This document shows, in pieces, positions 8,066 to 15,811 of a DNA stretch of 22,275 bases. The stretch comes from Planctomycetia bacterium (lineage in GTDB: Bacteria; Planctomycetota; Phycisphaerae; Phycisphaerales; SM1A02), in NCBI GenBank assembly GCA_005799205.1, contig SYHM01000012.1:1-22275 (forward strand), read 5' to 3'. Position 1 is the stretch's first letter; every line of letters starts with the position of its first letter. The notes below the pieces were generated by a model. It did not search any database, was not told the DNA's origin, and was given only the letters and a program-made list of their open reading frames with translations. The position numbers and the translations under genes were made by a program.

Positions 8066-8653
8066 TCACATTCGCACGCGTGCAACGAATCCAAACTTGC
8101 GGCACAGGGGTCCTTGTTCGCGGCGCATGAGTCTGAGAGCTGCTTTGACTCCGGCTATGTTGCGCTTCTCGTAATGCAGCATTGTGAGCCAATAGGTCTC
8201 AAAGATCGTTGCTTCGAGCCAGGGCACTTCGCCTGTGAACCCACTGACGCACAGGGCGCCTGTGCGCTTGAGGAAGCGCGAGAGTCGTGCAGGTGACACC
8301 TTTAAGAAACGACACCCAGAAAAGTGCAGGATGCGTCCGCGACAGCGTCCCGCGAGAAGCGTTTCGAGATCGTCGAGCGAGATGCGTTCGAAGGGAACGC
8401 GCATGTCGCCAGGCAGCAACTCGGCCGGGCGCGAATGGATTGCGAACCACAAGAGGTCAAACTGCCGGTACCGCGTCTGAAACCAGCGGCGAAGGTAGAA
8501 CTCGATTTCGGCGCGCGTCGCAACATCACGCAGCACATATGGGATGCGCGCGTCGCTGCTCTTCATCAAGTCGAGCACCGGACGCATCGACATCGGATTG
8601 ACGAGTCCGAACCAATCCGCTTCGAGGCAGAAGACGCCAGGGGTGTGCGGCAT
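8066..8653 (-). CDS. DUF6642-like protein with CHAT/caspase-type His and Cys
   Basis: The protein has 195 residues and matches my memory of the DUF6642 pattern: an N-terminal FCLEADW, then LRDVATRAEIEFYL, a hydrophobic strand ending in His73 (LLWFAIHSRP), and a second strand ending in Cys114 (GRILHFSGCRFL). TGALCVSGFTGEVPW follows. A His after one strand and a Cys after the next is the catalytic layout of CHAT/caspase-like peptidases. The activity is inference, and the protein may be inactive or a regulatory relative. It is transcribed toward der with a 45-base gap and diverges from the small-protein/nucleotidyltransferase pair. The ATG at 8653 keeps the conserved N-terminus. Confidence 0.75.
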   Translation of the reverse strand: MPHTPGVFCLEADWFGLVNPMSMRPVLDLMKSSDARIPYVLRDVATRAEIEFYLRRWFQTRYRQFDLLWFAIHSRPAELLPGDMRVPFERISLDDLETLLAGRCRGRILHFSGCRFLKVSPARLSRFLKRTGALCVSGFTGEVPWLEATIFETYWLTMLHYEKRNIAGVKAALRLMRREQGPLCRKFGFVARVRM

Positions 8654-8661
8654 GGGTGTGG

Positions 8662-8667
8662 AGTGTA
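8662..8667 (-). promoter_or_regulatory. Putative -10 box for the DUF6642-like gene
   Basis: TACACT on the minus strand ends 8 bases before the ATG at 8653, so the transcript would have a leader of only about 2 bases. No Shine-Dalgarno sequence precedes the ATG. Confidence 0.4.
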
Positions 8668-8703
8668 GGAACGCGCGTGTGGTCGGCCCGACACGTTGGG
8701 TCC

Positions 8704-8709
8704 TATCAT
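8704..8709 (+). promoter_or_regulatory. Putative -10 box for the 79-residue gene
   Basis: TATCAT ends exactly 6 bases before the ATG at 8716, which would put the first transcribed base at the start codon (leaderless). It lies in the 62-base divergent gap opposite the DUF6642 gene promoter. Confidence 0.4.
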
Positions 8710-8715
8710 TGAATC

Positions 8716-8955
8716 ATGTCAGATCACGCCAGATCGCACCCAGTAGACGACCGCTGCGAGGCGGCACACGCGGCGGTGCTGCGCGCACAATCGGCGAGCA
8801 CGAAGCTCGCGACACTCGACGCAATGTGGCACTCAGCGGTGACACTCGTCCGGTGCGGCGTCGCAGAGCAGCACCCAGAGTGGTCATCCCGCGAGATTTC
8901 GCTTGAGACCGCGCGACGCATGGCGCGTAGGCCACGAGCCGATCGGCGCGACTGA
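8716..8955 (+). CDS. Small protein paired with nucleotidyltransferase
   Basis: This 79-residue soluble protein is largely helical. The conserved-looking core is at about residues 31-72: LATLDAMWHSAVTLVRCGV, then HPEWSSREI and ARRMARR. I recall small proteins with a similar layout (Leu-rich helix, then a 'hPdws..Ev' turn, then a basic helix) encoded just before MNT-type nucleotidyltransferases, but I do not know a proven function. The stop overlaps the next start (TGATG at 8953-8957), so the two are translationally coupled, as in many toxin-antitoxin or partner-protein pairs. It could be an antitoxin-like or substrate partner. No catalytic motif is visible. Confidence 0.7.
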   Translation: MSDHARSHPVDDRCEAAHAAVLRAQSASTKLATLDAMWHSAVTLVRCGVAEQHPEWSSREISLETARRMARRPRADRRD

Positions 8956-9515
8956 TGGAACCGACCGAGCTGCTTCGCATCGTCGGAAAGCATCTCGATC
9001 AATGCGGCTGCGCTCGATTTGTGACAGGGTCGCTTGCATCAACCGTCTTTGGTGAACCACGCTTCACAAACGACATCGACATTGTCGTGCGAATGGATGC
9101 GCACAAAGCTGCGCGCTTCGCGAGCATGTTCACTGGCGATGACTGGTACATCAGTTCTGAGGCCGCGGCGGATGCAGCGCTCCGACACGGAATGTTCAAT
9201 GTCATTCACGTCCCATCAGGGTTGAAGGCAGACATTGTTGTTGCTCGAGGCACTGCCCACGACGATGCGCGATTTGAGCGCGTGCGCCACATTTCGATGC
9301 CAGACGGCCGAACAGAGCCCTTTGCATCGCCAGAGGATGTGATACTGAAGAAGCTCGAGTTCTTTCGTGAGGGCGGATCGTCGAAGCACCTTCGAGACAT
9401 TGAGTCGATGATCGCTGTGCAGGGGGCAGAATCGTTGGACTGGCCCTATCTCAACGAATGGGCGCAGCGGCTCGGAATCGCGTTAGAACTTGAGCGAGTG
9501 CGGCCGAAGCGGTGA
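8955..9515 (+). CDS. MNT/AbiEii-like nucleotidyltransferase
   Basis: The protein has 186 residues and a minimal DNA polymerase-beta-type nucleotidyltransferase fold. The hG[GS] motif is G25-S26 (VTGSLAST). The metal-binding acids are D40 and D42 (FTNDIDIVV), and a third acid is D93 (LKADIVV). A downstream block, SPEDVILKKLEFFR (about 125-138) followed by LRDIESM, is typical of the DUF6036/AbiEii-like groups. Such enzymes transfer nucleotides to proteins or tRNA and often act as toxins or antitoxins. All three acids are present, so activity is plausible. The preceding 79-residue gene overlaps its start by one base. The next gene is convergent. Confidence 0.85.
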   Translation: MEPTELLRIVGKHLDQCGCARFVTGSLASTVFGEPRFTNDIDIVVRMDAHKAARFASMFTGDDWYISSEAAADAALRHGMFNVIHVPSGLKADIVVARGTAHDDARFERVRHISMPDGRTEPFASPEDVILKKLEFFREGGSSKHLRDIESMIAVQGAESLDWPYLNEWAQRLGIALELERVRPKR

Positions 9516-9534
9516 CGTGAGTATCTGTCACCGC
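9509..9534. repeat. Inverted repeat at the stop of the nucleotidyltransferase gene
   Basis: GCGGTGAC (9509-9516) and GTCACCGC (9527-9534) form a perfect 8-bp inverted repeat with a 10-base loop, lying over the stop codon. It sits in a 75-base convergent gap before the HNH gene end. No T-run follows on either strand, so it is at best a weak terminator or 3'-end stabiliser. Confidence 0.4.
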
Positions 9535-9590
9535 GTAGGGTGGCTACTCCCACTCGTTGGTCGTGAACCAAAGCGTCGACGCGTTGTCGC

Positions 9591-10595
9591 TCACCCCGCG
9601 CGAAAAACATGCTGGCCATGCCATGCGAGCGCATCACGGCTCGGACTCGCAGAGTTGCTGGCAGGCAGTTTCGAAAGAAGCTGTCCGTCGTACGGGTAGT
9701 AGCGCCGCCCATTGCGATAGTCGGTGCGAAGCGACGGTGACACACGCACTCTGTAGTCAGGGGTCACTGTCACATAGCCACGATCGAAGAGCGCATGGAA
9801 CTCTTTCGTCAGCACAAGCCCGTTCTGAAGGTGGTTGCTCCGTGGTCCGAGGTACGGATGGATGTGTGCGGCGTCGAGGACGGGTGTCGTGTGTTCGCCA
9901 GTGATCGCACACTGGCCGTCGTACGCGTCGAGCAGGCGAAGCCGGAAGGAAGCCTGGCCCTCACGCACCGCTTGGATTCCACCCTGTCGCATTGCACGAT
10001 CATCGTCGCTCGGAAGAACGAACCGCTCTCCGAACTCCGCGTCGCGAATCTCGCCGGCGACACCAATGGCGCCGATGAGGCGAGCGACGCGCGCCGGATC
10101 GTCTTCATACTTTCCTGCAACTACCGGAGGGGGAAACCCTTCATCCACTCCCCAAGGGATCCATCGTTGTCGCGGCCAAAACTCAGCCGCGCGTAACACC
10201 ATGCATGCAAGTGGACTCGTCAGCGCCGACGCGTTGGGGGTGCGCAGCGCAGACTCGAAGCTGCGGTGTGTCCGATACGCGCGAATGCGCGCCTCGAAGC
10301 GATGCTGGTCTGAGTCGCCATTACCGAGCCCGAATGCGAGCCACGCCTCGTCGAGTGGAAGCATGTGAAATGCCGCAAAGAACCCAACTCCAGCCACTGC
10401 GCAATCGGGAGACTTTCGTCGAAAGAAGACAGGAGTTCCAGCGGCAATGGTCGTGAGACGAGGCGCCTTCGAATTCGGAAACCAAAAGTTGACCTCGGGC
10501 ACGACGCTGGTGCTTGGCCCGAGCGATGCGGCCTGCCTGCTGAGGAACTCGTACCACTGCGCGTCAGTATTAGCGATGTACGGGTACGCGGTCAT
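9591..10595 (-). CDS. HNH endonuclease with PUA/EVE-like N-terminal domain
   Basis: The protein has 334 residues. The C-terminal HNH (beta-beta-alpha-metal) nuclease covers about residues 225-280: CAITG with C229, DAAHIHPY with H244, then N258 and H267 in LQNGLVLTKEFHALFD. The N-terminal 120 residues (TPVFFRRK, VAGVGFFAAFHMLPLDEAWLAFG) look like a PUA-superfamily (EVE/YTH/ASCH-type) base-reading domain. That assignment is from pattern only. Such fusions are good candidates for modification-dependent restriction enzymes. The ATG overlaps the gpmI stop in an ATGA (10592-10595), so it would be translated from the gpmI message. No methyltransferase is nearby, which fits a type IV-like, stand-alone enzyme. 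Confidence 0.88.
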   Translation of the reverse strand: MTAYPYIANTDAQWYEFLSRQAASLGPSTSVVPEVNFWFPNSKAPRLTTIAAGTPVFFRRKSPDCAVAGVGFFAAFHMLPLDEAWLAFGLGNGDSDQHRFEARIRAYRTHRSFESALRTPNASALTSPLACMVLRAAEFWPRQRWIPWGVDEGFPPPVVAGKYEDDPARVARLIGAIGVAGEIRDAEFGERFVLPSDDDRAMRQGGIQAVREGQASFRLRLLDAYDGQCAITGEHTTPVLDAAHIHPYLGPRSNHLQNGLVLTKEFHALFDRGYVTVTPDYRVRVSPSLRTDYRNGRRYYPYDGQLLSKLPASNSASPSRDALAWHGQHVFRAG

Positions 10596-12238
10596 GGATG
10601 AGTTGAGGAGTTCCCCGTCGCGGAACGCACCCTCAGCAGCGACCTTCCCGTCATCGCGGCCGGCTGTTCGAGCCCGATCATCTCAAGCATCGTTGGAGCG
10701 ATGTCTGCGAGTCGCCCGCCTGTGCGAAGGGTGTGCCCTTGGAACGCACTCCCCACGACGATCAAGGGCACCTCGTAGTTGGTGTGTGCGGTGTGGGGCG
10801 ATCCAGTGATGGGATCGCGCATCTGTTCAACATTGCCGTGATCGGCGGTGATGATGAGTGACCCACCTCGCGCGAGAACCGCATCAGCGATCGCACCGAC
10901 GCACTGGTCAACGCATTCGACAGCGACAACGGCAGCCTCAAGATTGCCCGTGTGACCCACCATGTCGCCATTGGCGAAGTTCACAATGATGACATCCTCG
11001 CAGTCGCTCGAGGCGATCCGGCTGAGCACGCTGTCGCGCACTCCAGCGGCACTCATTTCGGGTTTGAGGTCATAGGTCGCAACATCGCGCGGACTCGCGA
11101 TGATCGAGCGGTGCTCCCCCGCGAAGGGTTCCTCGATGTAGTCGTTGAAGAAGAACGTGACATGTGGAAACTTCTCAGTCTCGGCGCAGCGAAACTGCGT
11201 GAGCGAATGGTCGGCGAGCCAGCTGCCCAGGATGTCCTTCATGGCTTCGGGCCGATCGAAGATGACATGAACTGGCAATCCCTCTTCGTACTGCGCCATC
11301 GTGCAGAAGTACAGGTCGTGCGGCACCCTGCCGCGGTCAAACGCACCGCCCGGCAGCGCGCGAAAGTCACTCTCGTCGTACACGAACGCCTTGGTGATCT
11401 CGCGCGGCCGATCGCCTCGATAGTTGAAGAAGATCACACTGTCGCCATCCTCGATCGCGCCGTCGACTCCTTCGATGCGTGTGGGAAGAATGAACTCTTC
11501 GCTTGCTTGCGACGGCGACACTGAAGAACCCTCATGTGCAGAGATTGCGTCGAGCGCTGTGCGTGCTGTGTGAGCGCTTCGACCGACTAGACATTCCCAT
11601 GCCAGTGCGACGCGATCCCAGCGGGTGTCTCGGTCCATCGCGTAGAAGCGACCGATGACTGACGCGATTCGGCCGCCATTCGTGTGCAGTGCCTCTTCGA
11701 GCGTTGCAACAAATCCGCGTGCAGAGTGAGGCGAGCAGTCGCGACCGTCGGTGAAAGCGTGCACGAAGAGTTGCGAGGAAGGAAACTGCATCTCGTGTGC
11801 CAATTCGAGAATCGCGATGAGGTGCGAGAGGTCGCTGTGCACTTGGCCATTGCTGACGAGTCCCATGATGTGCACCTTGCGACCACGGATCTTGGCACGC
11901 GAAAACGCTTCGCGCAGCGTGGCGTTTGCTTCAAACGCGCCAGACCGAATCGCGCGCGTGATACGCATGAGCTCTTGGTCGACGATCCGCCCAGCGCCGA
12001 TGTTCTGGTGACCAACCTCTGAGTTGCCCATCACGGGGCCATCGGGACCGATCGGCAGCCCGACATCCTCGCCACTCGTGCGAATCAGCACACTCGGATA
12101 ACTCGCGGTGAGCCGCGCATCGACCGGAGTGCGTGCGAGCGCGATCGCGTTGAATGGGTCATGGGATGGGTGTGGATTTCGACCCCAGCCATCTCGCACA
12201 ATCAGCACACACGGCGTGTTCACGAGCGCAGGTTTCAC
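10592..12238 (-). CDS. gpmI: 2,3-bisphosphoglycerate-independent phosphoglycerate mutase
   Basis: This glycolytic enzyme interconverts 3- and 2-phosphoglycerate in the cytoplasm with two metal ions. Alkaline-phosphatase-fold motifs are present: VLIVRDGWG (Asp16), MGNSEVGHQNIGAG with the phosphorylated Ser73, FTDGRD, FFNYRGDRPREI, NFANGDMVGHTGN and the metal site TADHGNVEQM. From the GTG at 12238 it has 548 residues, slightly longer than the usual 510. The frame is open 47 codons further up, but that stretch overlaps the yggS start and looks unlike the family. GTG 12238 places the DGWG motif at the normal distance. No Shine-Dalgarno sequence is present, and a -10-like box lies 7 bases upstream. 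The stop overlaps the HNH gene start. Confidence 0.96.
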   Translation of the reverse strand: MKPALVNTPCVLIVRDGWGRNPHPSHDPFNAIALARTPVDARLTASYPSVLIRTSGEDVGLPIGPDGPVMGNSEVGHQNIGAGRIVDQELMRITRAIRSGAFEANATLREAFSRAKIRGRKVHIMGLVSNGQVHSDLSHLIAILELAHEMQFPSSQLFVHAFTDGRDCSPHSARGFVATLEEALHTNGGRIASVIGRFYAMDRDTRWDRVALAWECLVGRSAHTARTALDAISAHEGSSVSPSQASEEFILPTRIEGVDGAIEDGDSVIFFNYRGDRPREITKAFVYDESDFRALPGGAFDRGRVPHDLYFCTMAQYEEGLPVHVIFDRPEAMKDILGSWLADHSLTQFRCAETEKFPHVTFFFNDYIEEPFAGEHRSIIASPRDVATYDLKPEMSAAGVRDSVLSRIASSDCEDVIIVNFANGDMVGHTGNLEAAVVAVECVDQCVGAIADAVLARGGSLIITADHGNVEQMRDPITGSPHTAHTNYEVPLIVVGSAFQGHTLRTGGRLADIAPTMLEMIGLEQPAAMTGRSLLRVRSATGNSSTHP

Positions 12239-12245
12239 GCGATCA

Positions 12246-12251
12246 AGAATA
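12246..12251 (-). promoter_or_regulatory. Putative -10 box for gpmI
   Basis: TATTCT on the minus strand ends 7 bases before the GTG at 12238, predicting an almost leaderless message. It lies in the 58-base divergent gap shared with yggS. Confidence 0.4.
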
Positions 12252-12268
12252 ATCGAACCTGTTGTGGC

Positions 12269-12286
12269 TACCCTAGCGCGCAGGAG
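12269..12286 (+). promoter_or_regulatory. Putative -10 box and Shine-Dalgarno for yggS
   Basis: TACCCT (12269-12274) is a possible -10 box. AGGAG (12282-12286) is a good Shine-Dalgarno, 10 bases before the ATG at 12297. The Shine-Dalgarno is the reason for preferring that ATG over the one at 12339. Confidence 0.35.
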
Positions 12287-12296
12287 AAACACGACG

Positions 12297-13124
12297 ATGC
12301 AGGATGCGGTCGCCAACAGCCAACAGAAGTGTGACACGATGAACGACTCCACGGAAGGAACTCCCGAAGGAACGCTCAAGGACCGCTACGACGCAGTCAA
12401 GGGGCGCATCGCCGCCGCCGCCGCGAAGGCGGGCCGCAAGCCCGAGCACATCATGCTCGTCGTCGTCACCAAGACAGCAACGCCAGAACAGATTCGCGAA
12501 CTCATCTCATACGGCCAGCAAGACTTCGGCGAGAGCCGCGTGCAGCAGCTGATTCAGCGCGCCGCGCAAATCGACGAGCATCTCGCGCGAGTGCGCGAAA
12601 TGCGAGGGAGTGCTCCCGAAGTGCGTTGGCACATGATCGGTTCGATTCAGCGCAACAAGGTGCGCAAGGCAGTCGAATTGGCGCGACTGATTCACTCGGT
12701 CGACAGCTTGCGCCTCGCCGAAGAGATTCATGTCCAAGCAGCACGGCGCGACCAGCCCATTGATGTGCTACTCGAGGTCAACGTGTCAGGTGAGATTTCA
12801 AAGCACGGAATCACAGGCGCTGCGGTGCGACATGTTGTGCAGCAACTCGACACGATGGTCAACCTGCGGGTGCGCGGGTTGATGTGCATGGCACCGCTCG
12901 AGGGAGGTCGAAGCGAGGCGCGCAAGACCTTTGATCGTGGCTATGAGCTCTTTCACGATGTGCGGCAGACCGGCATCGCCGAAAAGACATTCGATCTTCT
13001 ATCGATGGGAATGAGTGGAGACTTTGAGGATGCGATCGCCGCCGGCGCGAACATCGTGCGGGTGGGTAGTGCGATCATCGGCGCTGGGAGACCAGAGATT
13101 CTCACCGATTCGGTTGGCCAATGA
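12297..13124 (+). CDS. yggS: YggS/PROSC-family PLP-binding protein
   Basis: This is a fold-type III alanine-racemase-like protein that binds pyridoxal phosphate and buffers vitamin B6; it has no known catalysis. The Schiff-base Lys lies in VVVTKT (residue 59 from this start). Other family motifs are FGESRVQQL, WHMIGSIQRNKVRKA, HSVDS, NVSGEISKHGI, GLMCMAPLE and LSMGMSGDFEDAIAAGANIVRVGSAI, which makes the phosphate pocket. The product has 275 residues; the family is usually about 230. A second ATG at 12339 would give 261 residues and a more typical N-terminus, but has a weaker ribosome site. The stop overlaps the tmk start (ATGA, 13121-13124), so the two form an operon. Confidence 0.95.
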   Translation: MQDAVANSQQKCDTMNDSTEGTPEGTLKDRYDAVKGRIAAAAAKAGRKPEHIMLVVVTKTATPEQIRELISYGQQDFGESRVQQLIQRAAQIDEHLARVREMRGSAPEVRWHMIGSIQRNKVRKAVELARLIHSVDSLRLAEEIHVQAARRDQPIDVLLEVNVSGEISKHGITGAAVRHVVQQLDTMVNLRVRGLMCMAPLEGGRSEARKTFDRGYELFHDVRQTGIAEKTFDLLSMGMSGDFEDAIAAGANIVRVGSAIIGAGRPEILTDSVGQ

Positions 13125-13783
13125 AGGTGGACGCGATGCCGACGACGTGGAACTCATTGCTTCCTGGCAAGTTCATCGTCTTTGATGGACCAGATGGCAG
13201 CGGCAAGAGCACGCAACTTCGCCGGTTGGCGCAGGTAGCGCGCGACGCGCGTGTCGAGACCGTCGAAGTGCGCGAGCCCGGCGGAACATCTATTGGCGAG
13301 AAAATCAGAGAGGTGTTGCTTGATCCAGCGAACGGCGAGATGGTGACACGCTGCGAGATGCTTCTCTACATGGCGAGTCGGGCACAACTCGTCGAAGAGC
13401 GGATCCTTCCAGCGCTCGCGCGAGGGGCGTTCGTTTTGGCGGATCGTTTCATCTCATCGACGCTGGCCTACCAAGGCAGTGCTGGAGGGATCGCAGTGCG
13501 GGATGTCATGGCTGTGGGCGACATCGCTATCGGAGGCCGATGGCCAGACCTCGTGGTCATTTTCGACGTCGACTGGGCGACGGCACGGTCACGAATGTCA
13601 CGCGCCCTCGACCGGATGGAACAGAAGGACGCGGAGTACCACCGGCGTGTACGCGAGGGCTATCTCGACCAAGCACGCGCGAATCCAGAGCGGTATCTCG
13701 TGGTTGACTCGACGGTCGACGCCGAACGCGTCTTTGAAGCGGTCAGTACTGGAATGCACGAACGACTCGCGCGTCGCTCGTAA
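13121..13783 (+). CDS. tmk: Thymidylate kinase
   Basis: The enzyme phosphorylates dTMP to dTDP for DNA synthesis. The P-loop is FDGPDGSGKST (residues 21-31), followed by REPGGTSIGEKIRE, which binds dTMP. The DRF motif is in LADRFISSTLAYQG, and the lid region DRMEQKDAEYHRRVREGYL follows. At 220 residues the length is normal. The start is the ATG inside the yggS stop (ATGA); an ATG five codons later (13136) is possible and would still leave the whole domain intact. The gene is convergent with gmk, with a 22-base gap, so two nucleotide monophosphate kinases lie tail to tail. Confidence 0.96.
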   Translation: MKVDAMPTTWNSLLPGKFIVFDGPDGSGKSTQLRRLAQVARDARVETVEVREPGGTSIGEKIREVLLDPANGEMVTRCEMLLYMASRAQLVEERILPALARGAFVLADRFISSTLAYQGSAGGIAVRDVMAVGDIAIGGRWPDLVVIFDVDWATARSRMSRALDRMEQKDAEYHRRVREGYLDQARANPERYLVVDSTVDAERVFEAVSTGMHERLARRS

Positions 13784-13805
13784 CTGTCAACGCGCGCGCA
13801 GTCGG

Positions 13806-14411
13806 TCACCGTGATGCCGCTGGAAGTGGCACACCCATTCTGCCTGCGACCATGCCACAAATGACATCCGTCGCACGGGCAAGATCGTCGTTGACTACGA
13901 ACGCGTCGAAGACATCACCAGCCCGTGCCCGCGAGATCTCGGAGGTGCTCGCGGCAAACCTCCGTTGGATCGTCGCCTCGTCTTCGCGACCTCGCTGGCG
14001 CAAGCGCTGCAAGAGCGCCGCTTCGCTCGGAGGCAGAACGAAGACTCCATACATGTGTGGACAGCGCGCGTGCACTTGTTCGGCCCCTTGCACATCGATG
14101 TCAAGAATCGCAAGGCGACCGGCTGCGATGGCCGCTTCAATTGGTGCACGCGGCGAGCCATACCACGAGCGTCCGAACACCTGCGCGAACTCGAGAAACT
14201 TGTCGGCAGAGACCCACTCTTGAAACTGATCCTGCGAAATGAAGTGATAGTCGACGCCATCAACCTCGTGCTCACCTGGCGCGCGCGTTGTTGCCGAGAT
14301 GCTGAAGACTCCACCAAACCTGCGAACGAGTTCGTGGACGATCGATGTCTTGCCGACGCCCGAGGGGCCACTCAGCACCAAAAGCAATCCACGCGTGTTC
14401 GTTACCGCCAT
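13806..14411 (-). CDS. gmk: Guanylate kinase
   Basis: The enzyme converts GMP to GDP. The P-loop is LSGPSGVGKTS (about residues 13-23). SATTRAPGEHEVDGVDYHF is the GMP-binding loop region, and AILDIDVQGAEQV the conserved acidic strand. Residues near RLRQRGREDEATIQRRF form the lid. The product has 201 residues, as expected. The ATG at 14411 is preferred over a GTG 33 bases upstream because it sits directly before the conserved first strand. A TACACT hexamer ends 6 bases before it, and there is no Shine-Dalgarno sequence. The usual neighbour rpoZ is not seen. Confidence 0.96.
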   Translation of the reverse strand: MAVTNTRGLLLVLSGPSGVGKTSIVHELVRRFGGVFSISATTRAPGEHEVDGVDYHFISQDQFQEWVSADKFLEFAQVFGRSWYGSPRAPIEAAIAAGRLAILDIDVQGAEQVHARCPHMYGVFVLPPSEAALLQRLRQRGREDEATIQRRFAASTSEISRARAGDVFDAFVVNDDLARATDVICGMVAGRMGVPLPAASR

Positions 14412-14417
14412 CAGGCA

Positions 14418-14423
14418 AGTGTA
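14418..14423 (-). promoter_or_regulatory. Putative -10 box for gmk
   Basis: TACACT on the minus strand ends exactly 6 bases before the ATG at 14411, predicting a leaderless message. The 141-base divergent gap to the HTH gene otherwise shows no clear element. Confidence 0.4.
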
Positions 14424-14552
14424 AAGACCCAATGCAATGGACACCGCAGGGCGGAAAATCTCTCGGGCACTGTAAGAAGTTCACTCTCTTCGCCATGAGT
14501 TCTCGCACTGGCAGCGGTTTCGGACCCGGCGTCCGCGAGAAAGTGGGAACAC

Positions 14553-15806
14553 ATGCTCGAAGATTCGAATCGACGAGATCGATTGAGTCAGTTTGTTGAT
14601 CTTGCACGCATCTACAGGAAGTGGACGAAGGTGCAGACAGCACAAGCGCTAGGGCGCGAGCCATCGAAGGTTGTCCCCGAGAGCGGGAATCCAAAACTTG
14701 ATCTCGTCGTTGGTCTCGCCGAGGCGCTTGATTGGGACATTGGAGACGTCGCGGAAGGCATCTGGCGCGACGAGGCTGAGCAATACGTGAGAGTCGAAGA
14801 GACGGCCGCGCGCGGATTTGCCGAACTCGATCGCGAGGCGATCGAGGCGCATCGCGCCGGCGAGTATCGACGCATGACAGACCTTGCGCGAGCAATGCTG
14901 CTGGCTGCACAAACCGGCGGAGAGCGCGCAACAGCCGCGAATCGACTCGCAGGCGCGTACGACGGGCTCGGTCGCTACACCAAAGCCCTTGCAGCGCTGC
15001 AGCGTGGGGTTGCAGAGCCCGGAGTTCCAGCGCATGTCCGGGTGATGCTTGAGGTCAATCTTGCGAATGCGCACTACACGCTTTGGCATCTCGTCGAAGC
15101 AAACGCCGTTGCTGACGCGCTTGTAGGACGGTTCTGTGCGAAACATCCTCAGTCGCGCACAGAACGAGTGATTTTCGCGTTTGGTCACTATGTGCGCGGG
15201 CAGGCACAGCGGAGAATGATCGAGGCGGACGCGCTCAGCGGCAACGCACACGCGGAGAGTGCGCGACTTGATCTCGAGACGGCCGCGAACGCATACAAAG
15301 CACTCACCGAAGAGTTTGACGATCCCTCGTATGCAGCAATCGCGAACACCTGCTCAGGAGCGATTCTCGAGTGCGACGCAGCGCTCGGACTGATCGATCC
15401 GCTGAAGGCGGCCGAGACACTCTCAATGAGCCTCGAACAAGTAGTCGATGTGAGCGCCTATCCGCCGGGGGACTGGCTCGAGAGTTATGGGTGGAGCGCG
15501 GTCTTTGGATGCAATGTCGCACTTCGAGGGCTGAGTGGCGCGGAATTGCATCGGTTCATGGCAATCTTCTCGAACAAGGCTGCTGAGATCGCTGAGCGAA
15601 CAGACAACTGGTCAATGCGGGAGCGCGCCTTCACATTCGAGCATTTGCGTCGGCAGCGAATGAACGAGTCGCTTGGTTACTCGACTGACTGGCTGCTCGA
15701 CGACGATGATGTTCGCACGGTGGCTGGAACGATGGGACGTTTTCCATCTTTCCGTGAAACGGGATGGAGAATTCTCGAGAACGCCCGGTCGCTTCACACC
15801 GCCTGA
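14553..15806 (+). CDS. XRE-like HTH regulator with TPR-type helical repeats
   Basis: The protein has 417 residues. The N-terminal region (about 12-70) fits an XRE-type helix-turn-helix: LARIYRKW, then TAQALGREPSKVV, then PESGNPKLDLVVGLAEALDW, ending with a Trp-rich cap. Residues of about 95-330 are alpha-helical repeats of the TPR kind, for example AGEYRRMTDLARAML, AGAYDGLGRYTKALAAL and NLANAHYTLWHLVEANAVA. A single HTH plus a TPR array is the architecture of RRNPP regulators, which sense peptides. No such peptide is proven here. A small exported protein gene follows 19 bases downstream in the same operon. The ATG at 14553 has no clear ribosome site. Confidence 0.8.
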   Translation: MLEDSNRRDRLSQFVDLARIYRKWTKVQTAQALGREPSKVVPESGNPKLDLVVGLAEALDWDIGDVAEGIWRDEAEQYVRVEETAARGFAELDREAIEAHRAGEYRRMTDLARAMLLAAQTGGERATAANRLAGAYDGLGRYTKALAALQRGVAEPGVPAHVRVMLEVNLANAHYTLWHLVEANAVADALVGRFCAKHPQSRTERVIFAFGHYVRGQAQRRMIEADALSGNAHAESARLDLETAANAYKALTEEFDDPSYAAIANTCSGAILECDAALGLIDPLKAAETLSMSLEQVVDVSAYPPGDWLESYGWSAVFGCNVALRGLSGAELHRFMAIFSNKAAEIAERTDNWSMRERAFTFEHLRRQRMNESLGYSTDWLLDDDDVRTVAGTMGRFPSFRETGWRILENARSLHTA

Positions 15807-15811
15807 TTGGC

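Noticed and set aside
12108..12296. Upstream extension of the yggS frame
   Set aside because: It overlaps the gpmI start region, shows no similarity to the family, and a good Shine-Dalgarno precedes the ATG at 12297.
12239..12379. 47-codon upstream extension of gpmI containing a hydrophobic stretch
   Set aside because: It overlaps yggS coding sequence on the other strand. The enzyme is cytoplasmic, and the GTG at 12238 gives the normal distance to the DGWG motif.
13764..13803. Imperfect GC-only hairpin between tmk and gmk
   Set aside because: The stem is built from CGCGCG repeats with a bulge and a 19-base loop, lies partly in tmk coding sequence and has no T-run. It is likely chance.
14495..14599. 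34-codon upstream frame overlapping the start of the HTH/TPR gene
   Set aside because: No ribosome site, no conserved-looking sequence, and it overlaps the regulator frame. A leader peptide cannot be supported.
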